A stretch of DNA of 64,000 nt from assembly GCA_017792365.1 (NCBI GenBank), contig CP051229.1:682001-746000 (forward strand), read 5' to 3'. Of the stretch, positions 1 through 9,148 are shown in pieces. A program made the position numbers and the translations under genes. Numbering within the stretch: position 1 is the first letter of the stretch; every line of letters begins with the position of its first letter. This DNA comes from Hyphomonas sp. GTDB taxonomy: Bacteria > Pseudomonadota > Alphaproteobacteria > Caulobacterales > Hyphomonadaceae. A model generated the notes under the pieces. The model ran no database searches. It worked only from the letters and a program-made list of their open reading frames with translations, and was not told where the DNA came from.

Positions 1-15
1 TCAGGAGAACTCGCA

Positions 16-315
16 TTGGACATTGAGACACGCAGGAAAAAACTCCGGTTTCGCGCAGCCCACCGCGGACTCAAGGAGTTGGACCTGTTTATCGGCTCAT
101 TCGCGGAGGCAAGCGTCGCGGACATGGATGAAGGGCAACTCGATGAGTTCGAAGCGATTCTGGACGTTCCGGACAATATCATGTTGGACTGGATAATGGG
201 CAGGCAAACCCCTGAGTATCCAGCTGGCGGGGTACTTGAGGCCATTCTCAAGTTTGAATATCCGCGGCGCCGCCTGAGTTTCGTTCGCCCCGGCATTGCG
301 CCCCCGATAGGTTAG
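16..315 (+). CDS. sdhE: FAD assembly factor SdhE (CptB/YgfY family)
   Basis: Small cytosolic factor of the SdhE/CptB family, which helps attach FAD covalently to the succinate dehydrogenase flavoprotein. The 99 residues show the family pattern: an early basic RRKKLRFRAAHRG segment followed by an acidic helical ELDLFIGSFAE region. The TTG at 16 has an AGGAG-like sequence about nine bases upstream, so I take it as the start, but the frame stays open to the window edge and an earlier start outside cannot be excluded. It sits 14 bp before mfd, an arrangement common in alphaproteobacteria, and is probably co-transcribed with it. Confidence 0.85.
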   Translation: MDIETRRKKLRFRAAHRGLKELDLFIGSFAEASVADMDEGQLDEFEAILDVPDNIMLDWIMGRQTPEYPAGGVLEAILKFEYPRRRLSFVRPGIAPPIG

Positions 316-329
316 ATCAGTCTAGCGCC

Positions 330-3300
330 ATGATGATAGCCAAGAACCTCGCCAGCCTGCGCGAGGATACAACCGTATATCGCGCCCCGACCGGGCTGGC
401 CGCCCGACTGTTCGCGAAGGCTGTGATCGAGCGCGGCGGAGCTAATCTGTTCGTCGTTGAAAACGATCGGGCCGCTCGCGAACTCGGCGCGGTGGCCAGA
501 TTCTTTCAGCCAGACCTGAAGACGCTCGTTTTCCCGGCCTGGGATTCTCCACCGTATGAGCGGATCAGCCCCAGCCCGACAGTTGCAGCGCAACGGTGCG
601 CCGTCTTGACCACGCTGGCGAACAAGCCGCGCAACGAGCCGGTCCTCGTCGTCGCGACTGCTGCAGCGTTGTCACAATTGGTTCCGCCACTGAGTTACTT
701 CCAGGGCGCGGGGCTCAACCTGCGGCCGGGCGCGGAGTCGAGCATCGACGCAATTCAGAAATATCTCGAGGCAAACGGGTATTCGAGAGGTTCGATCGTC
801 AGAGATCCCGGGGAATACGCGATCCGGGGCGGCATCGTGGATTTGTTCCCCGCTGGAGAACCGGAACCGCTGCGTCTCGACTACTTCGGCGATGATCTCG
901 AGACGATCCGAACGTTCGATCCGGATAGTCAAAGATCGACCTCTCAGCGCACCGAACTGACGTTGGCGCCGGTCAGCGAACTGGACTTCTCGGACGCGGG
1001 GCTCGCCACGCTCAGAACCAAATACATGGAGTTGTTTGGCCCGCCCGCCGGTGATCCGGACTATGAAGCGGCCCGCGCGCGCATCAAGCGGCAGGGTGTC
1101 GAGCAATGGCTGCCTTTGTTCCACCCGGCGCTGGTGCCGCTGACTGACTATCTCGACCCAAACGCGATGATCGCTACCGCCTCGGGGAGTGCAGGCGCAG
1201 TAGCGGACAGAATGGAGCAGGTTCGAAACGCTTATGAGGCCCGCAGGCGCCACAGTGGTCCGGACGGCACATCGCGGATCGTGCCGCCAGAAAGCCTGTA
1301 CATGGGCTATGAGGACATTGCAGAGGCCAACCAGAACTCTCCTTGGGTCCGCTTCGTCGAAAGCGATGGCCCAGAAGGACGAAATACGATCATCGCCGCA
1401 GGCGCCAGTGCGCGGTCCTTCGCGGTCGAAAGAGTTGACCCGGCGGTGGACCTTTTCGCGGCGGTCGCGGAGTACTTGAAGGAGGGCGCGTCCAGCGGGC
1501 GCGCCGTGATCGTTGCGGTTTCCTCGGCCGGCGCGGTAAGCCGTTTCCAGTCCTTCCTGTCTGAACACGGAATTCCAGCCGTCGGCGAAGCCGCTGGCTT
1601 TGCGGACGCCGCACCCAAGGCGGTGAGTATAGCGGTGCTGCCGATAGACCACGGCTTCAGTGATCCAGAAGTTATCGTGCTCACCGAGGCGGACATCCTT
1701 GGCGAGCGTCTATCCAGACCACGTTCGCGGAAAGGTGGCGCTGCGTTCATCTCGGAGGTCGCTGCGCTGAGTGTCGGCGATCTCATCGTTCATATCGAAC
1801 ACGGTGTGGGTCGATACGCCGGGCTCACCACGATCGATGCAGGCGGCGCCGCACACGATTGCTTTGAACTCATCTATGCAGGCGGCGACAAGATTCTCCT
1901 ACCGGTGGAGAACGCCGAGCTCATCAGCAGGTATGGGGCCGAGTCCGGCGATGCAGCGCTGGATCGACTGGGCGGTGCGAGCTGGCAGGCGCGTAAGGCG
2001 CGCGCCCGCAAAAAGATCATGGATATGGCGGAGGATCTCATCCGCCTCGCTGCCACACGGGAAACCAAGAAGGCCCCGGTCATCGAATCGAGCGACGGCG
2101 GCTTTGAAGAATTCTGCGCCCGGTTCCCGTACGAAGAAACCGACGACCAGCTTGCCGCCATCGGAGACGTGGTCGCGGATCTCGCTTCTGGTAAGCCTGC
2201 TGACCGACTGATTTGTGGAGACGTAGGGTTCGGCAAAACGGAAGTCGCGCTTCGCGCGGCGTTCCTCGCAGCCGCCAGTGGGCAGCAGGTTGCAGTGATT
2301 GCGCCAACGACCCTTCTGGCCCGCCAGCACTATCGGACCTTTGAAGAGCGGTTCGCAGGCTGGCCGATCAAGGTTCGCCACCTGTCCCGGTTCGTGTCCG
2401 CCACAGAGGCCTCAGCGACAAGAGATGAGTTGGCCAGCGGCGTGTGCGACATCGTCGTTGGAACGCACGCCCTGTTGTCCGATCGTGTGGAGTTCAAACA
2501 GCTGGGCCTGGTGATCGTCGATGAGGAACAGCGGTTTGGCGTCAAACACAAGGAACGCCTGAAGGAGCTGCGGGCCGATATCCACGTCCTGACCCTGACC
2601 GCCACCCCGATCCCGCGGACACTACAGATGTCGTTGGCGGGGATCAGGGATCTCTCGCTGATTGCAACGCCCCCGGTGGATCGCCTGGCAGTCCGAACCT
2701 TCGTTGTCGAATTTGATGAGGTGACAATCAGGGAAGCGCTGTTGCGAGAGCACTTCCGCGGCGGCCAGTCGTACTACGTTGCGCCCCGGATCGCCGATCT
2801 GCCCTTCATCGAGCGGTTCTTACGGGCGTCGTTGCCGGAACTCAAACTGATCGTCGCGCATGGCCAGATGACGGCATCCGAACTCGAAGAGGCGATGACC
2901 GCATTCTACGACGGTCAGGCCGACGTGCTGCTCTCGACGGCGATCGTCGAGTCCGGTCTCGACGTGCCACGCGCCAACACGCTGATCGTCCATCGGGCGG
3001 ACAAGTTCGGGCTGGCGCAGCTCTATCAGATCAGGGGACGCGTCGGACGCTCCAAGGTCCGGGCCTACGCATATCTGACCACACCGGAGCAGGATGTCAT
3101 GACAGCGGGCGCAGACAAGCGTCTGAAGGTCTTGCAGTCGCTCGACACTCTGGGCGCCGGTTTCATGCTCGCAAGCCACGATTTGGACATGCGTGGTGGC
3201 GGCAATCTCCTCGGCGAGGCGCAGTCTGGCCACATCCGGGAAGTCGGTGTCGAGCTCTATCAGTCGATGCTTGAGGATGCGATCCGCTCGCTCAAAACAG

Positions 3301-3770
3301 GCGACACAGCGCCGCGTGAACAATGGTCGCCGCAGATAGAGGTGGGCGCCTCAATTCTGATCCCCGAATTGTACATTGAAGACTTGGCCACGCGCCTGTC
3401 CATTTATCGGCGGCTCGCAAATGTCGACAGCGATGCCGAGCTTGAAGGGCTCCGAGTGGAGTTGGCCGACAGGTTCGGACCGCTGCCGGAAGAGACCCAG
3501 CGCCTTCTGGACGTGACCGAGATGAAGGCGATCTGCAAGCGTCTTGGGATCGCAAAGGTTGCGGCCGGTCCCAAAGGCATATTGCTGGCCTTCAGACAGG
3601 ACACGCCGGTGGAGGCGGATCGACTGGTGGCGTTTGTGCACCAGCGGCCTGGCTCGCTGAAACTCCGTCCAGACGCCAAGCTCGTCGCTTCCGGTCAGTG
3701 GCCGGATCCGATCGTGCGCGTAAGAGAGCTCGGTAAGTTGCTGAACGATCTGGAGAAAGCTGTCAGCTGA
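330..3770 (+). CDS. mfd: transcription-repair coupling factor Mfd
   Basis: Superfamily 2 DNA translocase that removes RNA polymerase stalled at lesions and recruits UvrA. The 1146 residues match the family length. The N-terminal UvrB-like module is followed by the RNA-polymerase-interacting domain, then the motor. Walker A GDVGFGKT lies near residue 630 and the DEEQ motif II near 731. The helicase C-terminal part carries QIRGRVGRS, and a TRCF C-terminal domain ends the protein. The ATG at 330 follows sdhE closely. A strong hairpin terminator lies about 140 bp after the stop. No frame break was seen. Confidence 0.97.
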   Translation: MMIAKNLASLREDTTVYRAPTGLAARLFAKAVIERGGANLFVVENDRAARELGAVARFFQPDLKTLVFPAWDSPPYERISPSPTVAAQRCAVLTTLANKPRNEPVLVVATAAALSQLVPPLSYFQGAGLNLRPGAESSIDAIQKYLEANGYSRGSIVRDPGEYAIRGGIVDLFPAGEPEPLRLDYFGDDLETIRTFDPDSQRSTSQRTELTLAPVSELDFSDAGLATLRTKYMELFGPPAGDPDYEAARARIKRQGVEQWLPLFHPALVPLTDYLDPNAMIATASGSAGAVADRMEQVRNAYEARRRHSGPDGTSRIVPPESLYMGYEDIAEANQNSPWVRFVESDGPEGRNTIIAAGASARSFAVERVDPAVDLFAAVAEYLKEGASSGRAVIVAVSSAGAVSRFQSFLSEHGIPAVGEAAGFADAAPKAVSIAVLPIDHGFSDPEVIVLTEADILGERLSRPRSRKGGAAFISEVAALSVGDLIVHIEHGVGRYAGLTTIDAGGAAHDCFELIYAGGDKILLPVENAELISRYGAESGDAALDRLGGASWQARKARARKKIMDMAEDLIRLAATRETKKAPVIESSDGGFEEFCARFPYEETDDQLAAIGDVVADLASGKPADRLICGDVGFGKTEVALRAAFLAAASGQQVAVIAPTTLLARQHYRTFEERFAGWPIKVRHLSRFVSATEASATRDELASGVCDIVVGTHALLSDRVEFKQLGLVIVDEEQRFGVKHKERLKELRADIHVLTLTATPIPRTLQMSLAGIRDLSLIATPPVDRLAVRTFVVEFDEVTIREALLREHFRGGQSYYVAPRIADLPFIERFLRASLPELKLIVAHGQMTASELEEAMTAFYDGQADVLLSTAIVESGLDVPRANTLIVHRADKFGLAQLYQIRGRVGRSKVRAYAYLTTPEQDVMTAGADKRLKVLQSLDTLGAGFMLASHDLDMRGGGNLLGEAQSGHIREVGVELYQSMLEDAIRSLKTGDTAPREQWSPQIEVGASILIPELYIEDLATRLSIYRRLANVDSDAELEGLRVELADRFGPLPEETQRLLDVTEMKAICKRLGIAKVAAGPKGILLAFRQDTPVEADRLVAFVHQRPGSLKLRPDAKLVASGQWPDPIVRVRELGKLLNDLEKAVS

Positions 3771-3913
3771 CCCTCGGGTAAGTCGGCGCTATCTGAACCC
3801 GGTACAACAGCTATCTCGGCGCCCGTTCAGGTTCATGCCGCTATAACTGAACTCAGCCTGGATTGGCCCATCAAGTCCCTCGATGGCTTGTTCAGGTGGC
3901 AAAGCCTCAAAAA

Positions 3914-3945
3914 CGGCCGGCGGGATGCCGCCGGCCGACCCTTTT
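3914..3945 (+). terminator. Rho-independent terminator after mfd
   Basis: Perfect 10-bp GC stem CGGCCGGCGG (3914-3923) and CCGCCGGCCG (3928-3937) around a GATG loop, followed by ACCC and a TTTT run. It lies 144 bp after the mfd stop and before a gene in the same direction, so it most likely ends the sdhE-mfd transcript. Confidence 0.8.
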
Positions 3946-3946
3946 G

Positions 3947-3975
3947 TTGTCGGGCTGGCGCCTGCAGTTTATGCT
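3947..3975 (+). promoter_or_regulatory. candidate sigma-70 promoter for the DUF6702 gene
   Basis: TTGTCG (3947-3952) and TATGCT (3970-3975) are separated by 17 bp, directly after the mfd terminator and about 140 bp before the next start codon. The match is inferred from consensus only. Confidence 0.4.
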
Positions 3976-4118
3976 CCCCGTACTAAAATTCGTCGATTGG
4001 CGATCCGAGCTCACTTATCGCGGCAGGGCGGGGCCTGGTCGTGAAAGGAGCCTCCGAGGTCAATCGGCTCGGATCAAAGGCTAAGGCCACTCACTGGGTA
4101 CGCGAAGAGAACCGCGAG

Positions 4119-4634
4119 ATGCTTGGAAGACTTGCTCGGCGTTACCTTCTGATACTGAGCGCTGCCTTGGCGATCGCGGGGCAAGCTCACGCACATCGGT
4201 CGCAGTCTGTTCTCTCATCGCTGCAATGGAACGCCGAGACTTCACAGATCGAAATTGTACATCGTTTGCACACGGACGATGTCGAAATCGGCCTGGCAGC
4301 GCCCCAAGCGTCAGACGACGTGATGGACCTGTCCAGGGATTCAAGCCGCGAAAAGCTGCTGGCGTACGTAGAGGCGAGTTTCACCATCCTGGTCGATGAC
4401 GAGGCCTTGCAGATCGAAACGGTTGGCGTCGAACTACGCGGCCAGGAGACGCATGTTCGCCAGCTGGTGAACATTTCCAACGCACCCGATGAACTACAGA
4501 TCGATAATCGACTGCTTCGGGACGTGTTCAGCGATCAGGCAAATCTCGTGAATATCCGCATGGCCGCGCGAACCCGAACAGTCATTTTCAGTGGGGCGGA
4601 TCGCCTTAAGCACGTGAAGAACCTGCTCGGATAG
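4119..4634 (+). CDS. secreted DUF6702-like protein, function unknown
   Basis: Protein of 171 aa from the ATG at 4119. It opens with a clear Sec signal peptide: a basic RLARRY stretch, a hydrophobic LLILSAALAIAG core and an A-X-A site at QAHAH, giving a mature protein that starts near HRSQSVLSSLQWN. The mature part resembles the DUF6702 pattern: N-terminal His, a beta-strand of the form EIVHRLHTDDVE, then alternating beta segments. No catalytic motif is visible. It is probably periplasmic or exported. A longer frame exists from 4041, but the signal peptide and family pattern favour 4119. The next gene, a prepilin peptidase, starts 8 bp later, so the two are likely co-transcribed. Function is not known to me. 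Confidence 0.6.
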   Translation: MLGRLARRYLLILSAALAIAGQAHAHRSQSVLSSLQWNAETSQIEIVHRLHTDDVEIGLAAPQASDDVMDLSRDSSREKLLAYVEASFTILVDDEALQIETVGVELRGQETHVRQLVNISNAPDELQIDNRLLRDVFSDQANLVNIRMAARTRTVIFSGADRLKHVKNLLG

Positions 4635-4642
4635 CGACCCAG

Positions 4643-5181
4643 ATGATCGGCAAGCTCTCGCTGTCTGCTGCCGGCATATGGGCCGCTTTGTCCTTTGGTA
4701 TCGTGGGAGTGCTACTTCTGGCGATTGGGCGCCCGCCGTCCCCCTCCCGGTATCGGGCTTGCTGCTCGCGCTCTTGGCCTGGCTGGCGGCTGTCGACGTC
4801 GAAAGGATGCTCCTTCCCAATGAACTCACGCTGGCGCTGATCCTCACGGGGTTGGGCTTTGGACTCATGGCCGGACCTGAGGGGCTCCTTGCAGGTAGTC
4901 TGGGCGCCGCAATCGGCTACGGAATTCTGTCCCTTGTCGCTATGGCCTACCGGAAGCTTAGGGGTCAGGACGGCCTCGGAGGCGGCGACGCGAAACTGCT
5001 GGCGGGAGGAGGGGCGTGGGGGGCGCTGCAGCTGCCAATCGTGGTTCTCATCGCGTCGACGATGGCGCTGGCATTTGTGCTCATTCAGCGCCTTCGCGGC
5101 CGGAAGTTGCCACTCGGCATGGCGTTGCCATTCGGGCCTTTCCTCGCCTCCGGGATCTGGCTCATCTGGTGCTTCAAATAG
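4643..5181 (+). CDS. prepilin peptidase, minimal A24 type (frame broken near 4740)
   Basis: Inner-membrane aspartic protease of the A24 prepilin peptidase family (CpaA/TadV-like, lacking the N-terminal methylase domain), which would process type IV-like prepilins. Both catalytic regions are present: VDVERMLLPNELT after a hydrophobic segment, and GGGDAKLLAG. The ATG at 4643 gives a first membrane segment (GIWAALSFGIVGVLLLAIG), but the rest of the protein is one frame away. Adding one C to the C5 run at 4740-4744 joins the frames into about 179 aa without other changes. No pilin or secretion gene lies nearby, so its substrate is unclear. Confidence 0.7.
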
Positions 5182-5193
5182 CCTAGATGACGC

Positions 5194-5222
5194 TTGACCA
5201 CGCAAGTCAACGCTCGTACATG
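5194..5222 (+). promoter_or_regulatory. candidate promoter for tRNA-Asp
   Basis: TTGACC (5194-5199), the -35 form preferred in alphaproteobacteria, 17 bp before TACATG (5217-5222). The mature tRNA would begin about 18 nt after the expected start site. The -10 match is weak. Confidence 0.4.
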
Positions 5223-5246
5223 CAGCGATCCTAACGTCCTGGCCGA

Positions 5247-5323
5247 GCGGGTGTAGCTCAGTTGGTTAGAGTGCCGGCCTGTCACGCCGGAGGTCGCGGG
5301 TTCGAGCCCCGTCACTCGCGCCA
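5247..5323 (+). tRNA. tRNA-Asp (anticodon GTC), CCA encoded
   Basis: A 77-nt cloverleaf. Acceptor stem GCGGGTG pairs with CACTCGC (one G-U). The D arm is AGCTCAGTTGGTTAGAG. Anticodon stem CCGGC/GCCGG flanks CTGTCAC with anticodon GTC. The T arm contains GGTTCGAGCCC, with discriminator G and genomic CCA at 5321-5323. It sits alone between the prepilin peptidase and nuoA. Confidence 0.97.
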
Positions 5324-5490
5324 GGATGCGTAGCCGTCAATTGCACAAAACATGGGTTAGGCAATGTGCGCGCATTGCTGCCGTGGGCCATTGAGAGCCT
5401 CCGCCACGAAATCCTGCCTGCGTCCACGGGCTCACTTGCTTGTTGGTCCAAAGCGTCTTAGGCCGACCCCAGCACTGAGCAGAGTCCGCC

Positions 5491-5852
5491 ATGCAAGACA
5501 TTGAATCGCTCGTATTAAACTACCTGCCAATTGTGATTTTTCTGGTCATCGCGGTTGCGATCAGCGTGGGGTTCCTCCTCATGTCGACGCTCCTTGCGCC
5601 GAACAATCCCGACTCCGAGAAGCTGTCCGCGTATGAGTGCGGCTTCGAGGCCTTCGACGATGCGCGCATGAAGTTTGACGTCCGGTTCTACCTCGTGGCG
5701 ATTCTCTTCATCATCTTCGATCTTGAGGTCGCATTCCTGTTCCCTTGGATATTCCGGTTTTTGAAGGGAACCAGTTCGCTTTCTGGTCGATGATGGCGTT
5801 TCTCGGCGTGCTGACAGTTGGATTTGTGTACGAGTGGCGGCGCGGCGCCTGA
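5491..5852 (+). CDS. nuoA: NADH-quinone oxidoreductase subunit A (frame broken near 5760)
   Basis: Small membrane subunit of complex I, next to the quinone channel. The first part is typical: a transmembrane segment, then YECGF and a second segment with [14 protein letters not shown]. At the T5 run 5758-5762 the frame is lost and the direct reading stops at 5793. Adding one T restores [15 protein letters not shown] and a third membrane segment ending YEWRRGA at 5852, giving the normal length of about 120 aa. It is the first gene of the nuo operon, with nuoB starting 8 bp after the restored stop. Confidence 0.9.
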
Positions 5853-5860
5853 GGGGAATA

Positions 5861-6436
5861 ATGAGCCGCAACGGTAATCCTCCCGCACCCGCAGGATCAG
5901 CGGCTCGCGCTGGCGCCGAAGGCGTTCGGCCTGTTTCGAACGATGATCCGTTCTTCACGGGATTGTCTGATCAGCTGGCCGACAAGGGGTTTGTAGTCGC
6001 GGCTGCCGACGACCTGATTACCTGGGCGAGAACCGGTTCGCTCATGTGGATGACGTTTGGTCTGGCGTGCTGTGCGGTCGAGATGATGCACGCCGGCAAT
6101 CCGCGATATGATCTTGAGCGCTTTGGAATGGTGCCCCGCGGTAGCCCGCGTCAGTCCGACGTGATGATCGTGGCCGGAACCCTGACCAACAAGATGGCGC
6201 CCGCACTCCGCAAGGTTTACGACCAGATGCCCGAGCCCCGGTATGTGGTTTCGATGGGCTCATGCGCAAACGGCGGCGGGTACTACCACTACTCATACGC
6301 AGTGGTGCGCGGATGCGATCGCATCGTGCCTGTGGACGTGTATGTGCCAGGCTGCCCGCCGACGGCGGAGGCGCTGGTCTATGGGTTGCTGCAGCTGCAG
6401 AAGAAGATCCGCCGAGAAGGGGGGATCGAGCGGTGA
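5861..6436 (+). CDS. nuoB: NADH-quinone oxidoreductase subunit B
   Basis: Peripheral-arm subunit that carries cluster N2, the last iron-sulfur centre before ubiquinone. The ATG at 5861 gives 191 aa. The cysteine ligands are visible in [20 protein letters not shown] and [11 protein letters not shown]. An in-frame GTG lies further upstream, but the AGGGG sequence before 5861 and the family start favour this ATG. The stop overlaps the GTG start of nuoC by four bases, indicating translational coupling. Confidence 0.96.
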   Translation: MSRNGNPPAPAGSAARAGAEGVRPVSNDDPFFTGLSDQLADKGFVVAAADDLITWARTGSLMWMTFGLACCAVEMMHAGNPRYDLERFGMVPRGSPRQSDVMIVAGTLTNKMAPALRKVYDQMPEPRYVVSMGSCANGGGYYHYSYAVVRGCDRIVPVDVYVPGCPPTAEALVYGLLQLQKKIRREGGIER

Positions 6437-7068
6437 CCGCGCAGCCCCCTACAGCCAAGCTGAACACACTCGAGGCCCGGTTGCGCGACCAGGTTGGCGC
6501 ATCGCTGGCGTCGCTTCGTCATAGCCACGGCGAGCTCACGATCGCCGCGACACCGGATTCGATCGTCGAACTGCTGATCTTCCTGCGTGACGACGAACAG
6601 TGCCTGTTCCAGACGCTGGTCGATATCTGTGTCGTCGACTATCCGGAGGAAGTGGAGCGCTTCGAGGTCGTCTATCACCTGCTTTCAATGCGCAGGAATA
6701 TTCGCATTCGCGTAAAGCTGTCGGTGGCTGAAGACGCGCCCATCCCAAGCGTCATCCGCGTGTTCCCGGCTGCAAACTGGTACGAACGCGAAGCGTTCGA
6801 CATGTATGGCGTGCTGTTCGAGGACCACCCGGACCTTCGCCGCCTGTTGACCGACTACGGGTTCGAAGGATTCCCGCTCCGCAAGGATTTCCCGCTCTCC
6901 GGGCATGTCCAGGTTCGTTACGACAACGAGGAACGTCGGGTTGTGACCGAGCCCGTGAAGCTCGTTCAGGAATATCGGAACTTCGATTTCCTGAGCCCAT
7001 GGGAAGGCATGCAGAGCAAAATCCCAGGCGACGAAAAGGCGACCGGCGGAGGAGGCGACAATGGCTGA
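6433..7068 (+). CDS. nuoC: NADH-quinone oxidoreductase subunit C
   Basis: The 30-kDa peripheral subunit of complex I, separate from NuoD as usual in alphaproteobacteria. The GTG at 6433 overlaps the nuoB stop (GTGA) and gives 211 aa beginning [16 protein letters not shown]. The signature [13 protein letters not shown] is followed by [17 protein letters not shown]. The C-terminal tail overlaps the nuoD start by 8 bp. The frame stays open well upstream of 6433, but that part is shadow sequence inside nuoB. Confidence 0.95.
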   Translation: MTAQPPTAKLNTLEARLRDQVGASLASLRHSHGELTIAATPDSIVELLIFLRDDEQCLFQTLVDICVVDYPEEVERFEVVYHLLSMRRNIRIRVKLSVAEDAPIPSVIRVFPAANWYEREAFDMYGVLFEDHPDLRRLLTDYGFEGFPLRKDFPLSGHVQVRYDNEERRVVTEPVKLVQEYRNFDFLSPWEGMQSKIPGDEKATGGGGDNG

Positions 7069-8257
7069 CGATGCAAGCGCCACGGTCGCTGACGAACGCA
7101 AGTTCACGATCAACTTCGGCCCGCAACACCCGGCGGCGCACGGGGTCTTGCGACTCATTCTCGACCTTGATGGCGAGATCGTTGAGCGGGTCGATCCGCA
7201 CATCGGTCTGCTCCATCGTGGCACCGAGAAGCTGATCGAATACAAGACTTACCTGCAGGCCATGCCGTACTTCGACCGGCTGGACTACTGCGCGCCGATG
7301 AACCAGGAGCATGCCTACTGTCTGGCGATCGAACGCATGGCCGGCATCGAGGTGCCGATCCGCGCGCAATACATCCGCGTGATTTATTCGGAAATCGGAC
7401 GCTTGCTGTCGCATATCCTGAACGTCACGACGCAGGCGATGGACGTTGGCGCGCTGACGCCGATCACCTGGGGCTTCGAAGAGCGCGAAAAGCTCATGAT
7501 CTTCTATGAGCGTGCGTCCGGCTCCCGCATGCACTCAGCTTACTTCAGGCCGGGTGGGGTGCATCAGGATCTGCCGCCGGAGCTGATCGAAGACATCTAC
7601 AAGTTCTGCGACCCGTTCCTGAAAGTGCTCGACGATATCGAGACGCTGATCACCGAGAACCGGATCTTCAAGCAGCGGAACGTCGACATTGGCGTCGTCT
7701 CCGTCGAGGAGGCGCTGGCTTGGGGCTTCTCAGGCGTCATGGTGCGCGGATCAGGTCTCGCGTGGGACCTGCGGCGCGCCGAGCCGTACGAGATTTACTC
7801 AGATCTGGACTTCAAGATCCCTGTCGGGAAGAACGGTGACTGTTGGGATCGCTATCTCTGCCGCATGGAAGAGATGCGCGAGAGCGTGCGGATCATCAAG
7901 CAGTGTATCGACAAGCTTCCGGTCGGTCCGGTCCTGCCCGAAAATTCCAAGTACGCCCCGCCGCCGCGCGGTGAAATGAAGACGTCGATGGAAGCGCTGA
8001 TCCATCACTTCAAACTCTACACCGAGGGATTCCGTGTCCCGGCTGGCGAAATTTATGCCTGCGTCGAGGCCCCCAAGGGGGAGTTCGGCGTCTACCTCGT
8101 GTCTGATGGGGGCAATCGCCCATACAGGTTGAAGATCAAGGCGCCGGGCTTTGCACACCTCGCGGCAATGGATCACATGTGCAAGGGACATTTGCTCGCC
8201 GATGTCTCCGCGATCCTAGGTTCCCTCGATATCGTGTTCGGTGAGATCGACAGATGA
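7061..8257 (+). CDS. nuoD: NADH-quinone oxidoreductase subunit D
   Basis: The 49-kDa subunit, which with NuoB forms the quinone-binding pocket. The 398 residues match the family. [14 protein letters not shown] near residue 22 contains the conserved His used in the quinone site. [12 protein letters not shown] and the C-terminal DIVFGEIDR are also typical. It overlaps nuoC by 8 bp and nuoE by 4 bp (ATGA). Confidence 0.97.
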   Translation: MADDASATVADERKFTINFGPQHPAAHGVLRLILDLDGEIVERVDPHIGLLHRGTEKLIEYKTYLQAMPYFDRLDYCAPMNQEHAYCLAIERMAGIEVPIRAQYIRVIYSEIGRLLSHILNVTTQAMDVGALTPITWGFEEREKLMIFYERASGSRMHSAYFRPGGVHQDLPPELIEDIYKFCDPFLKVLDDIETLITENRIFKQRNVDIGVVSVEEALAWGFSGVMVRGSGLAWDLRRAEPYEIYSDLDFKIPVGKNGDCWDRYLCRMEEMRESVRIIKQCIDKLPVGPVLPENSKYAPPPRGEMKTSMEALIHHFKLYTEGFRVPAGEIYACVEAPKGEFGVYLVSDGGNRPYRLKIKAPGFAHLAAMDHMCKGHLLADVSAILGSLDIVFGEIDR

Positions 8258-8930
8258 GCGCCCGCAGGTTTCATCATCCTGAAACGCACCAGGCGTTTTC
8301 CTTCTCCGCGGAAACCGAGGAGAAGATTGCGTGGTGGGAAAAGAAGTACCCGGCGGACCGTAGGCAATCTGTGGTGATACCGGCGCTCTGGATCACCCAG
8401 AAGCAGAATGATGGCTGGTTGTCAGAGCCAGCCCTTCGCGCAGTCGCTGAGCGCGTCGGCATGCCATACATCCGTGTCTACGAGGTCGCGACCTTCTACA
8501 CGATGTTCAATCTGGAGCCGGTCGGACGCTTCCACTTCCAGGTGTGCGGGACAACGCCATGTATGCTGCGCGGCTCTGAAGCGCTGATCGACGTCTGCCG
8601 AGAACGAATTGGTCCTCGGGGGCGGTGTCCGAAGACGGATTGTTTTCCTGGATCGAGGTCGAGTGTCTTGGCGCCTGCGTGAACGCGCCGATGATCCAGA
8701 TAAATGACTACTACTACGAAGACCTGACCCCTGCTTCGCTGACGACGTTGCTCGACGATTTTGCCGCCGGGCGATCGCCTGAGCCGGGTCCGTATGTTGA
8801 TCGCGACACGTCTGCTCCTCAAGGCAACGCGCGCGTGCTGGTGGCCGAGGAGCTCTACGACGGCTCGCGAGCAAAGCCGCTAAAGATTCCGAATACTCCC
8901 GAGCAATCTGCGAACGGGGGGGCGGAATGA
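8254..8930 (+). CDS. nuoE: NADH-quinone oxidoreductase subunit E (frame broken near 8620)
   Basis: The 24-kDa thioredoxin-like [2Fe-2S] subunit of the NADH module. The first frame carries [14 protein letters not shown] and the first two cluster cysteines (CGTTPC). The second frame carries the other two (CLGAC) and the C-terminal tail. The break lies at the G5 run 8618-8622. One added G gives a continuous [21 protein letters not shown] and about 225 aa. As written, neither fragment could hold the cluster. It starts on the nuoD stop (ATGA), and its end overlaps the next small gene in the same way. Confidence 0.93.
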
Positions 8931-9148
8931 GCGACGGTTCCCTCAAGCTGACAGCCGGAGAGAGACGCGATCTCATCTCTGCCGGGATCAAGGAGGCGGG
9001 GTGCGTTCTGGCCGGCGTCGCGGTGTACTTCGCAACGTCAAACTGGCTCTGGATTTTGATTGGGGTCGTAGCGGGCGCCGGCTTCTCCCTGCCGGCAATC
9101 ATCCGGCTCATGCGCGCGCGCAAGCAGGCAGACCATGCTTCAAGATAA
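8927..9148 (+). CDS. small membrane protein in the nuo operon, unknown function
   Basis: A 73-aa protein whose ATG overlaps the nuoE stop (ATGA) and whose end overlaps nuoF by 14 bp, so it is clearly translated within the operon. It has a charged N-terminus ([14 protein letters not shown]), then hydrophobic stretches at about residues 27-37 and 41-60 with a [11 protein letters not shown] core, and ends in a basic tail (RLMRARKQ). It matches none of the 14 standard Nuo subunits. A role in assembly or anchoring of the NADH module is only a guess from position. Confidence 0.7.
   Translation: MSDGSLKLTAGERRDLISAGIKEAGCVLAGVAVYFATSNWLWILIGVVAGAGFSLPAIIRLMRARKQADHASR

Larger units (their letters stand above)
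3771..4118. other. intergenic region mfd to DUF6702 gene
   Basis: Gene-free stretch of about 350 bp. It holds a hairpin terminator (3914-3945) and a candidate promoter directly after it (3947-3975). Before the terminator the hexamer GTTCAG or its complement CTGAAC occurs four times (3793, 3825, 3847, 3890). The middle pair is an inverted repeat separated by 16 bases. No credible ORF or RNA gene was recognised. Confidence 0.6.

Noticed and set aside
3825-3852. GTTC repeats as a LexA box
   Set aside because: The GTTC copies are 2 bp apart or inverted, not GTTC-N7-GTTC as at lexA.
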